Source: Funneliformis mosseae (lineage: Eukaryota; Glomeromycota; Glomeromycetes; Glomerales; Glomeraceae). From it: 64,000 nt of DNA. Below the pieces are notes generated by a model, which ran no database searches, was not told the origin of the DNA, and was given only the letters and a program-made list of their open reading frames with translations. Positions 1-11,136 of the stretch are shown one piece after another. How positions within the stretch are numbered: the first letter of the stretch is position 1; every line of letters begins with the position of its first letter. The DNA lies in assembly GCA_910592005.1 (NCBI GenBank), contig CAJVPP010000017.1, positions 1-64,000 of the forward strand, given 5' to 3'. The position numbers and the translations under genes are program-made.

Positions 1-186
1 GCATTTTACATGCAAAATTCATCGATCATCTAATTTTTGATTTATATGTTGTACAAGCTTATAATTTTACATGTGATCAACATTGGTATTGTACTTAAAT
101 TTTGGAAAATTTTAATGGGTGTTATTAATTAACTTTAAGAATTATGAGGGGTCGGATACTTATGACCGCTACTGTATAATAATTAA

Positions 187-931
187 AGCTCCGCATAAGC
201 CGGCTTGGCTTGGATTGCCACCGGCTCGAGCCGAGCCACTTTTTTTTCGGCTCGGCTCATGGAGATTAATTGACAAGCCAAGCCAAGCCAATGCGGCTTG
301 CATTTATATTTAGAAACGAAAAACCGTCGATAAAAACGTTTCTCATAAAGAGAAACGTTCCCGGAACGATTTCCTTGAAGGATTTCGCTTCCGAAACGAT
401 TTCCTTGAAAGATTTCGCTTCCGGAACGATTTCCTTGAAGGATTTCGCTTCCGGAGCGATTTCCTTGAAGGATTTCACTTCCGGAGCGATTTCCTTGAAG
501 GATTTCGCTTCCGGAACGATTTCCTTGAAGGATTTCGCTTCCGGAACGATTTCCTTGAAGGATTTCGCTTCCGGAACGATTTCCTTAAAGGACTTCGCTT
601 CCGGAGCGATTTTCTTTAAGAAAACGCCCCCGGATGCGTTTTTCTTCAAAGGAAACGTCACCGGGGCCGTTTTTTCTTCAAAGGAAACGTTACCGGGACC
701 GTTTTTCTTAAAAGAAAACGTTACCGGGGCCGTTTTTCTTCAAAGAAAAACCGCCTTTGAAATTATTTTCTTCAAAGAAGAAAATACAAAGCCAACGAGC
801 CGAGCTGCGGCACGAACCAAGTCACGGCATAAGCCGGCTTGTCTGGCTCGTGGCTCGTTTTATAGTAGCTCGAGCCGAGCCTAAACGAGTCGGCTCGTTT
901 GGCTTTCAAGCGGCTCGGCTTATGCGGAGCT
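187..931. mobile_element. Foldback/MITE-like element with internal minisatellite
   Basis: The outermost 16 bases are exact inverted repeats: AGCTCCGCATAAGCCG at 187-202 and its reverse complement at 916-931. Both sides are flanked by TAATAATTAA (177-186 and 936-945), a possible 10-bp target duplication, although the right copy lies 4 bases away from the inverted repeat and the flank is AT-rich. Inside both ends are GC-rich, self-complementary runs of GGCTCG/CGAGCC type. The core holds a 30-bp tandem repeat. The element has no recognisable transposase and is far more GC-rich than its surroundings. It looks like a non-autonomous element; the 9-10 bp duplication would suit a MULE, but that assignment is inference. 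Confidence 0.7.
361..600. repeat. 30-bp minisatellite, 8 units, plus degenerate units to about 750
   Basis: Eight consecutive 30-bp units sit in perfect register (361, 391, 421 and so on to 571). They share the core GATTTCCTTGAAGGATTTCG and differ by a few point changes. From 601 to about 755 the array passes into longer, more divergent units built on ACCGGGGCCGTTTTTCTTCAAA. Because 30 is a multiple of three and the unit lacks stops, both strands stay open and encode 10-residue repeats (FASGTISLKD on +, EAKSFKEIVP on -). I regard these as by-products of the repeat, not genes. Confidence 0.9.
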
Positions 932-1543
932 CTAATAATAATTAAAAGTTTATTTGTATACATTTTATTTCTTTTAAAAAAATATTTTTTTTTTCTAATT
1001 ATGCTAGTTATTTTGATATTATAAATAATACATTTTAAATTAGATATTAAAAAAAAACTATTCTGTAATAAAATTTGCATAAATATGATCTTGAATATAT
1101 ATAAATACTAATAAAAATACATATAAATATCTGTTACTAGTCAGGTTATAAATTTTATCTGAATAATAAAATAACTATTAATATTAAATGAAGAAAGTTA
1201 CTTTATAATAATTTACATAAAAAAATTTATTTTATTTTTATTTAATTTTTAGCAAATACGACTTTTGTTATTTTATAAAATAAAAAATATTACATAAATA
1301 GGGGCACGCATTCCTAGAATTGAGGGCATTACAGTTTTTCACATTTTTAGGATGTCGATCATAGATAATCAATGCAAAATAACTTTTTTTTTTTTTTTTA
1401 TAATATTCAAATTAATTATTTTCTGATGTTAGAAATTCTACTATTATTACTTTATTAATGTGCCGTGCATGACTAATAATTTTAAGCTACATCTTTAAAA
1501 TTTAATATAGTAAAGAATTTAGTATTTTAATTTGTGTAAACGA
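932..1543. other. AT-rich intergenic stretch
   Basis: No coding frame, RNA gene or repeat of note. It contains poly(A) and poly(T) runs only (for example 1384-1399). Confidence 0.6.
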
Positions 1544-3303
1544 TCAGAGAATTTGGTAATCTTTATTAAGCGTCGCTGTCCAAATAAGAATGGAAACAAG
1601 TAATTAATTTTAAATCGAAAGGTGTTTAGAAGATAATAGAATAATGTTATCTTACCTTCATCGTTAATTTGTAAACTATCTAAAGCTATAAATCAAAAAG
1701 TAAAAGAAAAAGTTTTTAACGCATGGATTTTTTTTTTTTTTTAAAAAAAAGACGTCTTACCTGACTTGGGAGCATTTACAGGCTTCGGAAGATCCTTAAA
1801 ATTTAGTGATCTACTAGCGTAAATTGCTTGAGGATGCGTTCGAGTAATTTTAAACCGATTATCATTTGAATTGCAATTTAATTTGTCTACTCTAACACTT
1901 ACATACTTTTGCATTTGAATTTGAATGTCACTATTTGTTTGATGCCTTTCGATGTCTAATTTATGTAAGGTTTGATATAATTCTTTAGCAGTTGGTCGAT
2001 TTTCTACCCTAGCATGCCAACATCTTTTAATTAAATTTGCGAGAGGTCTTGGGGTATCCTCGGAAATTTTTGGTCTAAGTCCTAAACATATATTATTAGC
2101 CAATAGATAATCATGAGACGTATCAGCGTAAGGGATTTCTTCTGAAAAATATTCGTTCATAATTATTCCAAGTGAATAAATATCTGATGATTTCGTATAT
2201 TGATGACCTCTTAAAACCTCCGGATCAATATAAGGCAAACTCCATAAATTCCTTCTTTATTTGAAGGTTGATTAACTGGTTGACACATTCCCAAATCACT
2301 AATATAGGGAGTTCTAAAGGCCGTAAACAGGATATTACCTGGGTGCAAGTCTTTATGAATCTTACCCGCGTTATGAATATCAATGAGACCTTTCGCGATG
2401 TAAGATAAATCAATGATCTTACTCTCATAAACGATGTTTTCAGGTTTACGTAAAAAATTATGCAAACTTCCATTCTCGCAATACCTCAAGACCATCATAT
2501 AATTTTTAGTATTAGGATCCTGAGTTATTCCAAAACATTGAATTACATAGTAAATATAAATCTGGAGATGAGATTTGATCTATTGAAAAAAAAAAAAAAT
2601 ATTAATGACACCAAAGATTAACAAAAAAGCAATGAATGGATTTTCAAATTTTGATTACCTCATTTAAAAACTGTTTGCTTATGTCACGAGAATCATTTAA
2701 ACTTTTTAATGCAACCATTTTACCACCATCTCTATTCCATTTTTGATTTTCAATATCCCAAGATTTAATATTCCCATCAGGCCAGTACGCCGAATAAACT
2801 TTGGAAAATCCTCCTTTGGTAAGATAAGTAACCATTTGAAACCTTTCGAATGGTATCCATTCAATACATTTGAAAGAATGCACAGCATTAAGTTGAGATT
2901 CCTTTATGAATTCATCGATATTTTCATTTCCACTGGACCATTGACCAAAGTTGCTTTTAAATCTTTCCGCGTTACAAGTTTGACACCAGTGACGACCCGT
3001 GCCCGGTCTAAAACATTCACCACATAATCCATACACGTCCTTTCTTGTCGTCAAGTCTTCTATGTATAATTTCTTTCGTATATCAGCCTCATTGGAATCA
3101 TCTGACCTGCCAGACGAATCATTAGAAGAAATTGTAACATGTTCCTTTCAAAACATTAATGAAGAGGAGATTAATCAAAGGTAATTCATTTAAAAACCTA
3201 AAGGAAAATCATTTATATTTTTACCTGATAATCGTAAGTCAACCCTTTCCATAAATCCTTGGCGCCATTATTTATCGCATTAGGATGATTGACGTTTGTA
3301 ATG
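1544..3303 (-). CDS. TKL-like protein kinase with Cys-rich leader (frameshifted)
   Basis: The exons read 3303-3225, 3144-2659, 2579-1761, 1685-1656 and 1575-1544, with GT-AG borders that keep phase. The stop is at 1546-1544. The true first exon is not resolved, because the 3303 exon starts in mid-codon and no ATG was placed. The leader has CGEC...CQTC, a probable zinc knuckle common before these kinases in Rhizophagus. The kinase domain follows: glycine loop GGFSKVY, VAIK-type lysine in MVALK, catalytic loop HKDLHPGN (HRD as HKD), DFG as DLG, a PE of the APE motif in DPEVLRG, DIYSLG, and the terminal arginine in NRPT. The C-terminal tail ends in a LQIND-type motif typical of the family. At about 2236-2240 one T appears to be missing from GTTTG. 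This shifts the frame inside the activation segment, just before PYIDPE. Either the gene is recently broken or the sequence has a homopolymer error. The substrate is unknown. Confidence 0.85.
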
Positions 3304-4889
3304 CTGCCTAAAGAGAAAATTTTAGACAGAAGGACTAATCTGAATATGTCTTGAAAACGATTTATAAAGAATGACAGCATAGCATGGTCTGACAACAACA
3401 ATGAAAATGAAAAATCAGCGACCTTTTTATCTGAAACGAATCGGAGTTCAGAACTTTGAAATAAGACCATATATAGAAACATGCGTCTTGTAAAACAAAC
3501 CAACTCTAGAGAAGGACCCACCTAAAAAACTTTGTAATTTCTGCGGATTGTAACTGTCAAATAATTTGGAGATCATTCATTAATTGGTATAAAAAAGTGA
3601 CGTGTCACAAGTCATAATCAAATCTTATCAATCTGTTTTGAAACCAAGCATAAACATTAATGCTATAAAACATTCCAAAGTTAGGTTATTTTGAAAGCAT
3701 TGAAAGGATGACCAGTAAAATCAAGGTAATGCCAAGCCCTTAAAAAGGACAACAAAGTTAAAATATTTTACACATTTGCCATTGCCATTGTTGAAGCCGG
3801 CTGAAATCGCCAAAGCACATATATTTATAGGTATAATAACATCGGGGTTTGTATGAAATATCACCTTATATGGTTAGGATTATATTGGTTTTAGTTAGGT
3901 TAGGTAGGTTAGGTCCATTCAATTCACGTCACTTTGCAATTTTTACTTGTGTGGACGCTATATAACATTATTAAATTCAAATAATTAAATCGCGGTCCGT
4001 TTCTAAGAAATTTGTGAGAAAAGAATTTTTTTTTTTTTTTACGTCAATCGTCTAACATCTAATTTAATCGTTGCCGAAAGTTGAACCCGTCTTCTTCAAA
4101 TTGTTTGGGATTTTGACAAGGTGTTAGTTGCTTTAGTAGTTTGTTTCTTTTCCGGTTACTAGCTCATAACCTACTGTTCGTTTCCTCAGTACGTTCATTC
4201 CCTACCTTCCCTATGTCAGTGCCGTAAAGATAAAGATAAGGAAGGCGTCTTTTTTGAAAATCTTCTTTTACGACATCGTTCTTTTATTCACTCCCCAATT
4301 TATTTATTTATTTGATTAATCTTATGATGAATAGAGCTGATTTGGCGAGGTGATAACTATGAGGAAATTTTGAAGGAAATTATTTTTAATATGCATGAGA
4401 AAAATCCACCAAATGATAAAAATTATTATTAAAAATTTATTTATGGAATTAAACCGTCTTCGTTGGTTTGAGTGATTGATATGTCATATGTTGGCTCATC
4501 TAAAAAAAATACCATAAAAGGAAATCTATATAATCTAAAAAATAATAGGTTCGTCACAAAATCAATTTTTTTTTTTTTTTTTAGAGTTGTTGTCGTGGGA
4601 ACAAAAGGAAGAAACTTGATTCTTTTGAAACGCGTAATAAATGGAAACATTTACAATAGAAAAAGGTGGAAAAAAAAATATAAAAAAATGAGTTAATGCT
4701 ATATATGAACTTACTTTGGCCTAAAAATCATATTTGGCATATAAAAGTAAAATTGATTTTTTCGGGAGTTTCCCCTTTCAATTGCAAACGTCCCATATGA
4801 TCGTAGATTAAAATCATATGAATTTACGATTGATACAATGATACAATTACCCTTATTAATATTCTTTGATGAGAAAGCAATACAACTTA
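3304..4889. other. Intergenic region between kinase gene and transposon
   Basis: Probably holds the promoter and unresolved 5' end of the kinase gene, near 3304-3600. The rest has no convincing coding frame. Short open frames at 4441-4700 exist only because of poly(T)/poly(A) runs. A degenerate TTAGG-like stretch lies at 3889-3911. Confidence 0.5.
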
Positions 4890-5339
4890 CCCCAGCATCC
4901 CCCAACAGAATTTCACTTTCACGTGATATATTTGTGGCGCATTCGAAAAAATTAATCTTTATTCATTGTTATTAAAATAATAATTTTATTACAATATTGT
5001 ATTACTCTTATTTGTATTGGGGTTTCCTTGTAAACAAAATAAAATTCAATATTCGAAAATACATAATTGATATTGAAATATTGAAATCGATTAATTCGGA
5101 TATTTCGATTATCAATCATTTCGATCGATATTATTTATTTTTTATTTTTATTTTTTTTTTTAATTTAATATTTTTTAAAATAAAAAAAAAAAAAAAATCG
5201 ATCGATGAATACGAAAGTACGTATGTAAAAAAAAAAAAAATAAATAAAAAATGAAAAATAAAAATAAAAAAGTATAAATATATATATTCAACTTCGGATA
5301 TCCGAAATGATTGTGGCTCGTCGATAACCCATTTCATAT

Positions 5340-7720
5340 TAGCAACTGCCTTTTTTCTTCAAGAAAATTAAGCAATTTAGTTGTTGAATCTATTAATTCA
5401 TTATAAAGTGCATTACAATCTTCTGTATCTTGCACAATAATTTCATTTCTACGTTATTATTATTATATATGTTAAGTGAGTTTATCTGCATATCAGATAA
5501 TAATGAGGTGGTCGATTTCTTAGAAAAATTCAGTGTATTACGGGCCCTTTTTTGTTGAATCCAAATGTTTACAAATACAAAATCGGTTAGTTAAATAATA
5601 AGGACATTCACATATCCATTTCGTCAGGTAATGCGTTGATAATCTTTTCCATTCAGATTTTAGTTGTTTTATCCACTCTAATTTTTCTCTTCCAGATTGA
5701 ATTTGTAGTAACTTTCGCTCCTGATGAATAACTACTTAGTCATTATAATATACACTACAAGAACAAGACGTGGCCGGAAAAATTTATAAAGAAATCCCGT
5801 TTTATAACTTTCCAGTGGCTTCTACGAACATAGTAGTTTTGAGATTTGAAATTTTTTCTTCATAAACAGATCGGGCCCATAACGGCCATCTTCGTCATTA
5901 TACCATTCACACCATAAATAACACCAAAGTGAGATCAAAGAATTTTCTTTACAAAATTCATACATTTCTTGAACTGCTGGTGAAGATGTTTTCCATTATT
6001 CTCCAAACAGTATTACGATGTTCTTTTGGGCAAAATTTTTCTGATTGTATAATATTGTTGAATGGAAATTGAATATCAAATCTATAAAGGATTAAAAGAA
6101 GAATTTCTAGATGCTTTATTACTTTTTAATCGTGTCATTACTGCTTTTTTTATATGCCATTTACATAATTGAATTTTTATTTCCTTTCAAGTAAACTGGG
6201 CAGCATTTATCCGCGCAAAATTCTTTATCAGTGAGAAGGAATTAGGGTTGCAATCCCATATTACACAATTCAGTAAAAAATTTTTGAATAATTGTAAGAC
6301 GTATTCCCTCACCGCAATCTTCATTATTTTCTAAGAATAGATATGCTAATGAAAATCCTGTGCCGTTCATTTCTGCATGATCATACAATTGTTACTGTAT
6401 TTGTATTTCTTTTAAATTAATAAATAATAAAATTATTTATTTTCCTTTTTAGATTCTAAATCTTCTATCTCTTTATTTTAATATTAAATAACATATTTGA
6501 TATACATATTTTAAATTGTTAAAGATAAATATTTATAAATATTTACTTACAAATGGCATCAATACCATATTCATAGATTTCAATTTCCATTTGTTTAAAG
6601 TATTCATAAAATCCTATTGCAATTGCTAAATCATAAGCAGGTTGTATTTCTTCTAAATTATTTAATTTTAAGCAATATCTTTATCAATTCAAATGAATTT
6701 TCATGACATTTATATCTTTCTTAACCCAATTGTGTTCACTAAAAATGAACCTGTTTTTACCAAAATGATATATCTAATCCTTTATCAATTAGTTGTATAT
6801 AGAAATATTATCTTTAATAAATATTTAATATTTTGAGATATAATAGCAATATTTGGTTATACATATAAAAATCATAACATAAAATTGCTTTTACTATTTT
6901 TGTTACTTCATTAATAACAATTTTAATAATTTCATTACAATTAAACCTTCTATAGATGATATATCCTGACACTTTGAAGGATTATTATATTTTTTTTAGC
7001 TTTTTCTAGTACTTTCTATTGTAAACAAAAATACTAATAATTTGTAATTTATCTTTTTATATAAGTGTAATGATAATTTTTAGATAATTATATAAATACA
7101 AAAATAATTCTATATAAAAAAATTATAAAATAAAGTGTAAATTTATTTACATCTTCAATAAATTCAATTAATTTATCTACCACTTCTCTTACTGATTTAT
7201 AAAAGAATAAAATATCTATTTTATATTGACATTTATATGATAAATTATTTTTCTTATTATTATTCAAAATGCATTAAAAAAGTTGTAAAAGTTGTATATA
7301 GTCAACTCTTGTTATAACAAACTCTATGTTCTAGACCTCAACTTTGCTATAAAGTTATAGTAAAGATTTTAAGAAATTTGATTGGCCAATTCGCTATAAC
7401 AAGAGTATTTTTATTATATTTGTTCAAAAAATTCGTTATATTAAGAGTTCGCTATATCAAGAGTTGACTGTAATATAATCACTAAAGTTTTCTAGTTTAA
7501 CAATTTCTAAATTTTTTCTTCTTATTTTCTGTATTTTTATTTTTATTTTCTACAATATTAACTACTTTTTTTACCACTTTTTAATAATATTTAATTGTTT
7601 TATTATAACATTTATTACAGGTATGAAAATGTTTTGAAATTTCTTTCTCTTTAACATTTATAAATTTATTTGCAATTTTCATAAAATCACATCCATTACA
7701 AAAAGAAGTTATTTTTAATA
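5340..7720 (-). pseudogene. MULE transposase relic with SWIM zinc finger
   Basis: On the minus strand, broken by stops and frame changes, several stretches still read as a MULE transposase. Near 7610-7720 is a CNGC...CNKC pair, probably an N-terminal zinc motif. Near 7140-7250 is FYKSVREVVDKLIEFIED. Near 6560-6640 is a helical piece. Near 6180-6390 are LTDKEF and, in another frame, QLCKWHIKKA, which fit the DDE core of MULE proteins. Near 5880-5990 are WKTSSPAVQEMYEFC and SLWCYLWCEWYND. At 5560-5631 is CECPYYLTNRFCICKH, the CxC...CxH signature of a SWIM finger. Several stops interrupt the frame (for example before IFPATS and after NMGLQP). The gene is dead; the MITE at 7299-7470 lies within its span. 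Confidence 0.75.
7299..7470. mobile_element. 172-bp TA-flanked MITE
   Basis: The left end 7299-7325 and the reverse complement of the right end 7444-7470 match at 23 of 27 positions (consensus CAGTCAACTCTTG then TATAGCGAACTCT). Both ends are flanked by TA (7297-7298 and 7471-7472), the target duplication of Tc1/mariner and pogo elements. A CAGT-type terminus suits pogo. There is no coding capacity. It lies inside the MULE relic, so it inserted later. Confidence 0.8.
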
Positions 7721-8421
7721 TTGTTAAATTTTACAATAATATAATGTAATATAAAATTTTATAAATATATAATAATATAATAAATTTTTCACTTTTCTAC
7801 AATTTTATTAGTTAAATTTTATGGTGATATTTTTAAAATATTACATAATTATTAATTTTAATTAGTATAATTATTATAAAATTTATTAAAATAAAAAAGA
7901 TAGTTTAACTATAAAAAAATATTTTTAGCTTTTTTTATAATTTTTATATAAAAACTAATTATTGTTCTATTGTAAAATTATGTATTAATAAATTCTTAAA
8001 TTAAATCAAAAATATAAAAATATCAAATATAGGAAGTAAGTTATTAAAATTACATTACAGATCATATGATTTACTATATTTATAACTAAATTTTAATAGC
8101 AAACTTCCCATATATCTATTATATATTTTTTTATAATAATCATAAAATTTTAGAAAAAAAAGGTAGAAAATTAAAAAGGATTTTGCAACATTAAATTAAA
8201 AAGTAAAATTATAAATGTTAAATTACTATTCAATAATATTGTGATTATTTTATCAAAAATTTAAATATTTAGATTAAAAAAAAGATATAATATTTATATA
8301 TGATTTCATAACAAAATAATTATTCTATAAAAAAAGTACTATCTTTAATGTAAAATCTTATATAAAAAGATTATAATAAGATAATAAGATAAATAATAGT
8401 TTATTAGATGATGAAATATTA

Positions 8422-10417
8422 CTGTAAATTTTTCTTTAATATACCCTTGTAGATATATACATATTGGCTAATTTTAGAGATTTTCATAGTGAATATTAAT
8501 TTTGATAACAGTAAATTTAAAGAAAAGAAATTAATAAATATTACAAAAAAATTACTAATATTTTAAAGTAAATGCTAATATTATATTAGATAGTTTTAAT
8601 ATTTTATTTTAATTTGATTATATAAATTCCATTTAATATCTGTTCTAATTTTTTTGCTATAATTTAATTATTTTTTGATTCTTTACTTTTAACCAATATC
8701 TTATAACATTTAAATAAATGCTTAATTAAATTTGGATCAATAGACTCCTAAGTTAATTTTACTCATTTAGTAAGTTGAAAATATAATAGTTTTTTAATAT
8801 AATTTGAAGGTATTATTTTATGAATTTCTTTAGATATCTATTAATTATATAAGACATAAGATCTTTTAAAATCATTTAAAAATTTAACATTAAAATAAAT
8901 TATATTATATATAATATTATTATAAAATATAAATAAATTATTTTTGATTTAAAATTTTTATTAATTGCAACATTTAATGGTTGTAATTTAGGTGTTAATC
9001 CTTCAGAAATTACAACTATATTTGTATTTTTTATAGCAAGTTGATCTTTAACTGAATTAACTAAATATATGTGAAATGAATCAATAATTAAAAGTGAATG
9101 TGAATTATCTAATGTAAAATTTTTAGCCCAAATACTTTCAATCCACTATAACATTTTATTTTTATTAGACCAGCCTTTTTTATTAGCACGAATAAATATA
9201 TCATTAGGAAGCTTTCTCAAGGTATATTTTTTAATTTAAAAATATAGACTGGAGATAATTTAGTTTCATCAGCCATACATGTAAGAACTACAGTAAAGTT
9301 TTTTTTATTACCTGTGGTTCGAATACTAACTGTATAAGCTCTATGTTTTTAATTGTTGTTAGATTTGATAAATCAAAAATAAGTGGAGTTTCATTTACAT
9401 TTCCAATTAAATATATTGGGTAATTATATTGATTACATTTATTTAAAACATAATTAAGAAAATCCTGTTTTTTTTTAAAATCTTCAGTTAAATGTTATGC
9501 AATTGTAGTACATCATTGAATTGATAATCATATTGATTTTAAAAGCCATCAAGCCATTTACTTGAAAATTTAAATGTTTGAATAATAGGTAAATTTGTAA
9601 CAGGATTTTTTAGTTGTCTTTGGCAAGTAATCATTCAAATAAAGCAACTTCTAATTGTGGATATTTGAGCGATCTTCCCTTATGCAATTTAAAAGTTTTT
9701 GAAGATGTGTTAATTAAATTTTGTTTTTGATTTATCCATTCTCGTAATTGTTTGGGTTGAATATGCATGTTTCATGAATGCTAATTACATTTTTTTCATA
9801 ATATGTGATAATTGCTAATTTTTCACGAGCACACCACTGTCTTAGTAATTTTTTAGTTTCGCGCTTTTAAAATAATTTTATTACTGTTTTTAGCTGTCAT
9901 CTTAAATTAATGTACTCATATCAAAAATATGGAAGTATTTATATCGATTTATTAATAATTACAATATTATTTTAAATAAAAATAAATTAAATAATATCAA
10001 ATAAAAATTTTGAAACAAACAAAAGAAATAAAAATTTATTATTTCATGATACCTTCAATTTCTTGTAATGATATTTAAGATATAAAAAATTTATGAAATA
10101 ATAACCAAAATCACAATAATAACTAAAATTACATCATATCGCTATGATGTTACGTTAAAATTTTTAAGTTTTCTTCGCCTATATTATAAATGAAAACAAT
10201 TAAGTTACAATAAAAAGAACACATTCATTATATTTATTGTTTCATTTAATAAAATATTTTCTTAACTCTTGTTCGATCTATAAAGAAATTCAGCTTTAAA
10301 CCTCCAAATGTTGATTGATCTTGTAAAATTAATGATAAATATGTCACCATGAAAATCTCCGAAATTAGCCAATATGTATGTATCTACGGGGGGGGTACAT
10401 TACAGAGAAATTTACGG
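8422..10417 (-). mobile_element. Pogo/CENP-B-type DNA transposon, 2.0 kb
   Basis: Terminal inverted repeats of about 72 bp (8422-8492 and 10344-10417) share CATATTGGCTAATTT, GAGATTTTCAT and GTAAATTT. Both sides are flanked by TA (8420-8421 and 10418-10419). The length is 1,996 bp, normal for pogo. The transposase relic lies on the minus strand between the repeats. Most differences between the two ends are C/T or G/A transitions, and the left end is the more AT-rich. It sits inside the larger MULE-like element and is therefore a nested, younger insertion. Confidence 0.85.
8950..9780 (-). pseudogene. Pogo-type transposase relic (DDE_1 with CENP-B HTH)
   Basis: Read on the minus strand, pieces in shifting frames give QPKQLREWINQKQNLI and KGRSLKYPQLEVALFE (HTH_CENPB-type N-terminus, about 9640-9780). 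Then come YPIYLIGNVNETPLIFDLSN (about 9365-9440), YTVSIRTTGNKKNFTVVLTC with MADETKL (about 9260-9350), and SLLIIDSFHIYLV followed by VVISEGLTPKLQPLNV (about 8960-9110). These follow the order of a DDE superfamily pogo/Tigger transposase, with the catalytic Asp in NVNET and LIIDSF. Stops and frame breaks show it is inactive. Confidence 0.8.
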
Positions 10418-10797
10418 TAGATAATGAAAATAAAGAAGAAGCAATAGTAAAAAAAAAATATTGGTAGACTTTAAAAATGCTTTGAACTTGGTAAATTATA
10501 AGTTATTAAATAAAATATATTTTAAAATACATATCTATTACTTTCTTTAGAATTTACCCAAATGTAAAGAAAAGTACGAATTATGCATCGATAAATTAGT
10601 TTTAATCGAACGTTACATAATATAAAAAAAATCGACATTTGATTTTATCACCTCGTGATAAAACGAATGTCCATTATGCTACGCGCAATATGACGAAATA
10701 TAAATGACGAAATAAATTACGAAACAAGCTTTTAAGACGCGTTACATCGATTTACATCAGCCACAAAAAATATCAAATACTGTTGGGGATGCTGGAA

Positions 10798-11136
10798 TAT
10801 CACGTGTTAAGCTTTTTTTTTTGAATAAGACATTGGTGTGGTGTAAACATTTATTTATATACTATCGTAGAACTTATTTACTTGTTTATTAATATGTATA
10901 ACCTTAAATATAAATTGTTATGCTGAGATTATATTACAACCAATATAATTTTGGAACAGGTAAGAAAATTTTCCGCATTCAATAATAGATCGGGAGAATA
11001 CATCTACCGACCGCCCATACCAAAATATATATATAGTACATCATAGTTCAATTCAATTTTCTCATAAATATTTAAAAATCTCTCTCTTAATTATTACTTT
11101 TCTTAAACCAAAAAAAAGATATCAAAAAAAAAAAAA
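10798..11136. promoter_or_regulatory. Upstream region of the P450 gene
   Basis: No gene. A TATA-like run AAAATATATATATAGTAC lies at about 11022-11039, roughly 100 bases before the ATG at 11137. The stretch from 11050 to 11136 is A/T- and C-rich, like a fungal 5' leader. The promoter role is inferred from position only. Confidence 0.35.

Larger units (their letters stand above)
4890..10797. mobile_element. Decayed MULE-type transposon with nested insertions
   Basis: The two ends carry matching inverted motifs. CCAGCATCCCCCAACAG, then ATTT and TTTGTGGC, lies at about 4892-4938. The reverse complement, with CCAGCATCCCCAACAG, lies at about 10766-10797. No target duplication could be recognised, so the exact borders are uncertain and the two ends could belong to separate elements. 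Between them lie minus-strand relics of a MULE transposase (5340-7720), a TA-flanked MITE (7299-7470) and a complete pogo-type element (8422-10417). Without the pogo insertion the element would be about 3.9 kb, reasonable for a MULE. Confidence 0.5.

Noticed and set aside
266..884. Open frames of 131 and 204 codons on opposite strands
   Set aside because: Both come from the 30-bp stop-free repeat inside a foldback element. There is no start context, splice pattern or conserved domain.
3889..3911. TTAGG-like run resembling insect-type telomere repeat
   Set aside because: Only three or four imperfect units, in single-copy intergenic sequence. Not a telomere or a clear interstitial telomeric array.
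4441..5337. Several 60-85 codon frames
   Set aside because: They encode poly-Phe/poly-Lys from T and A runs.
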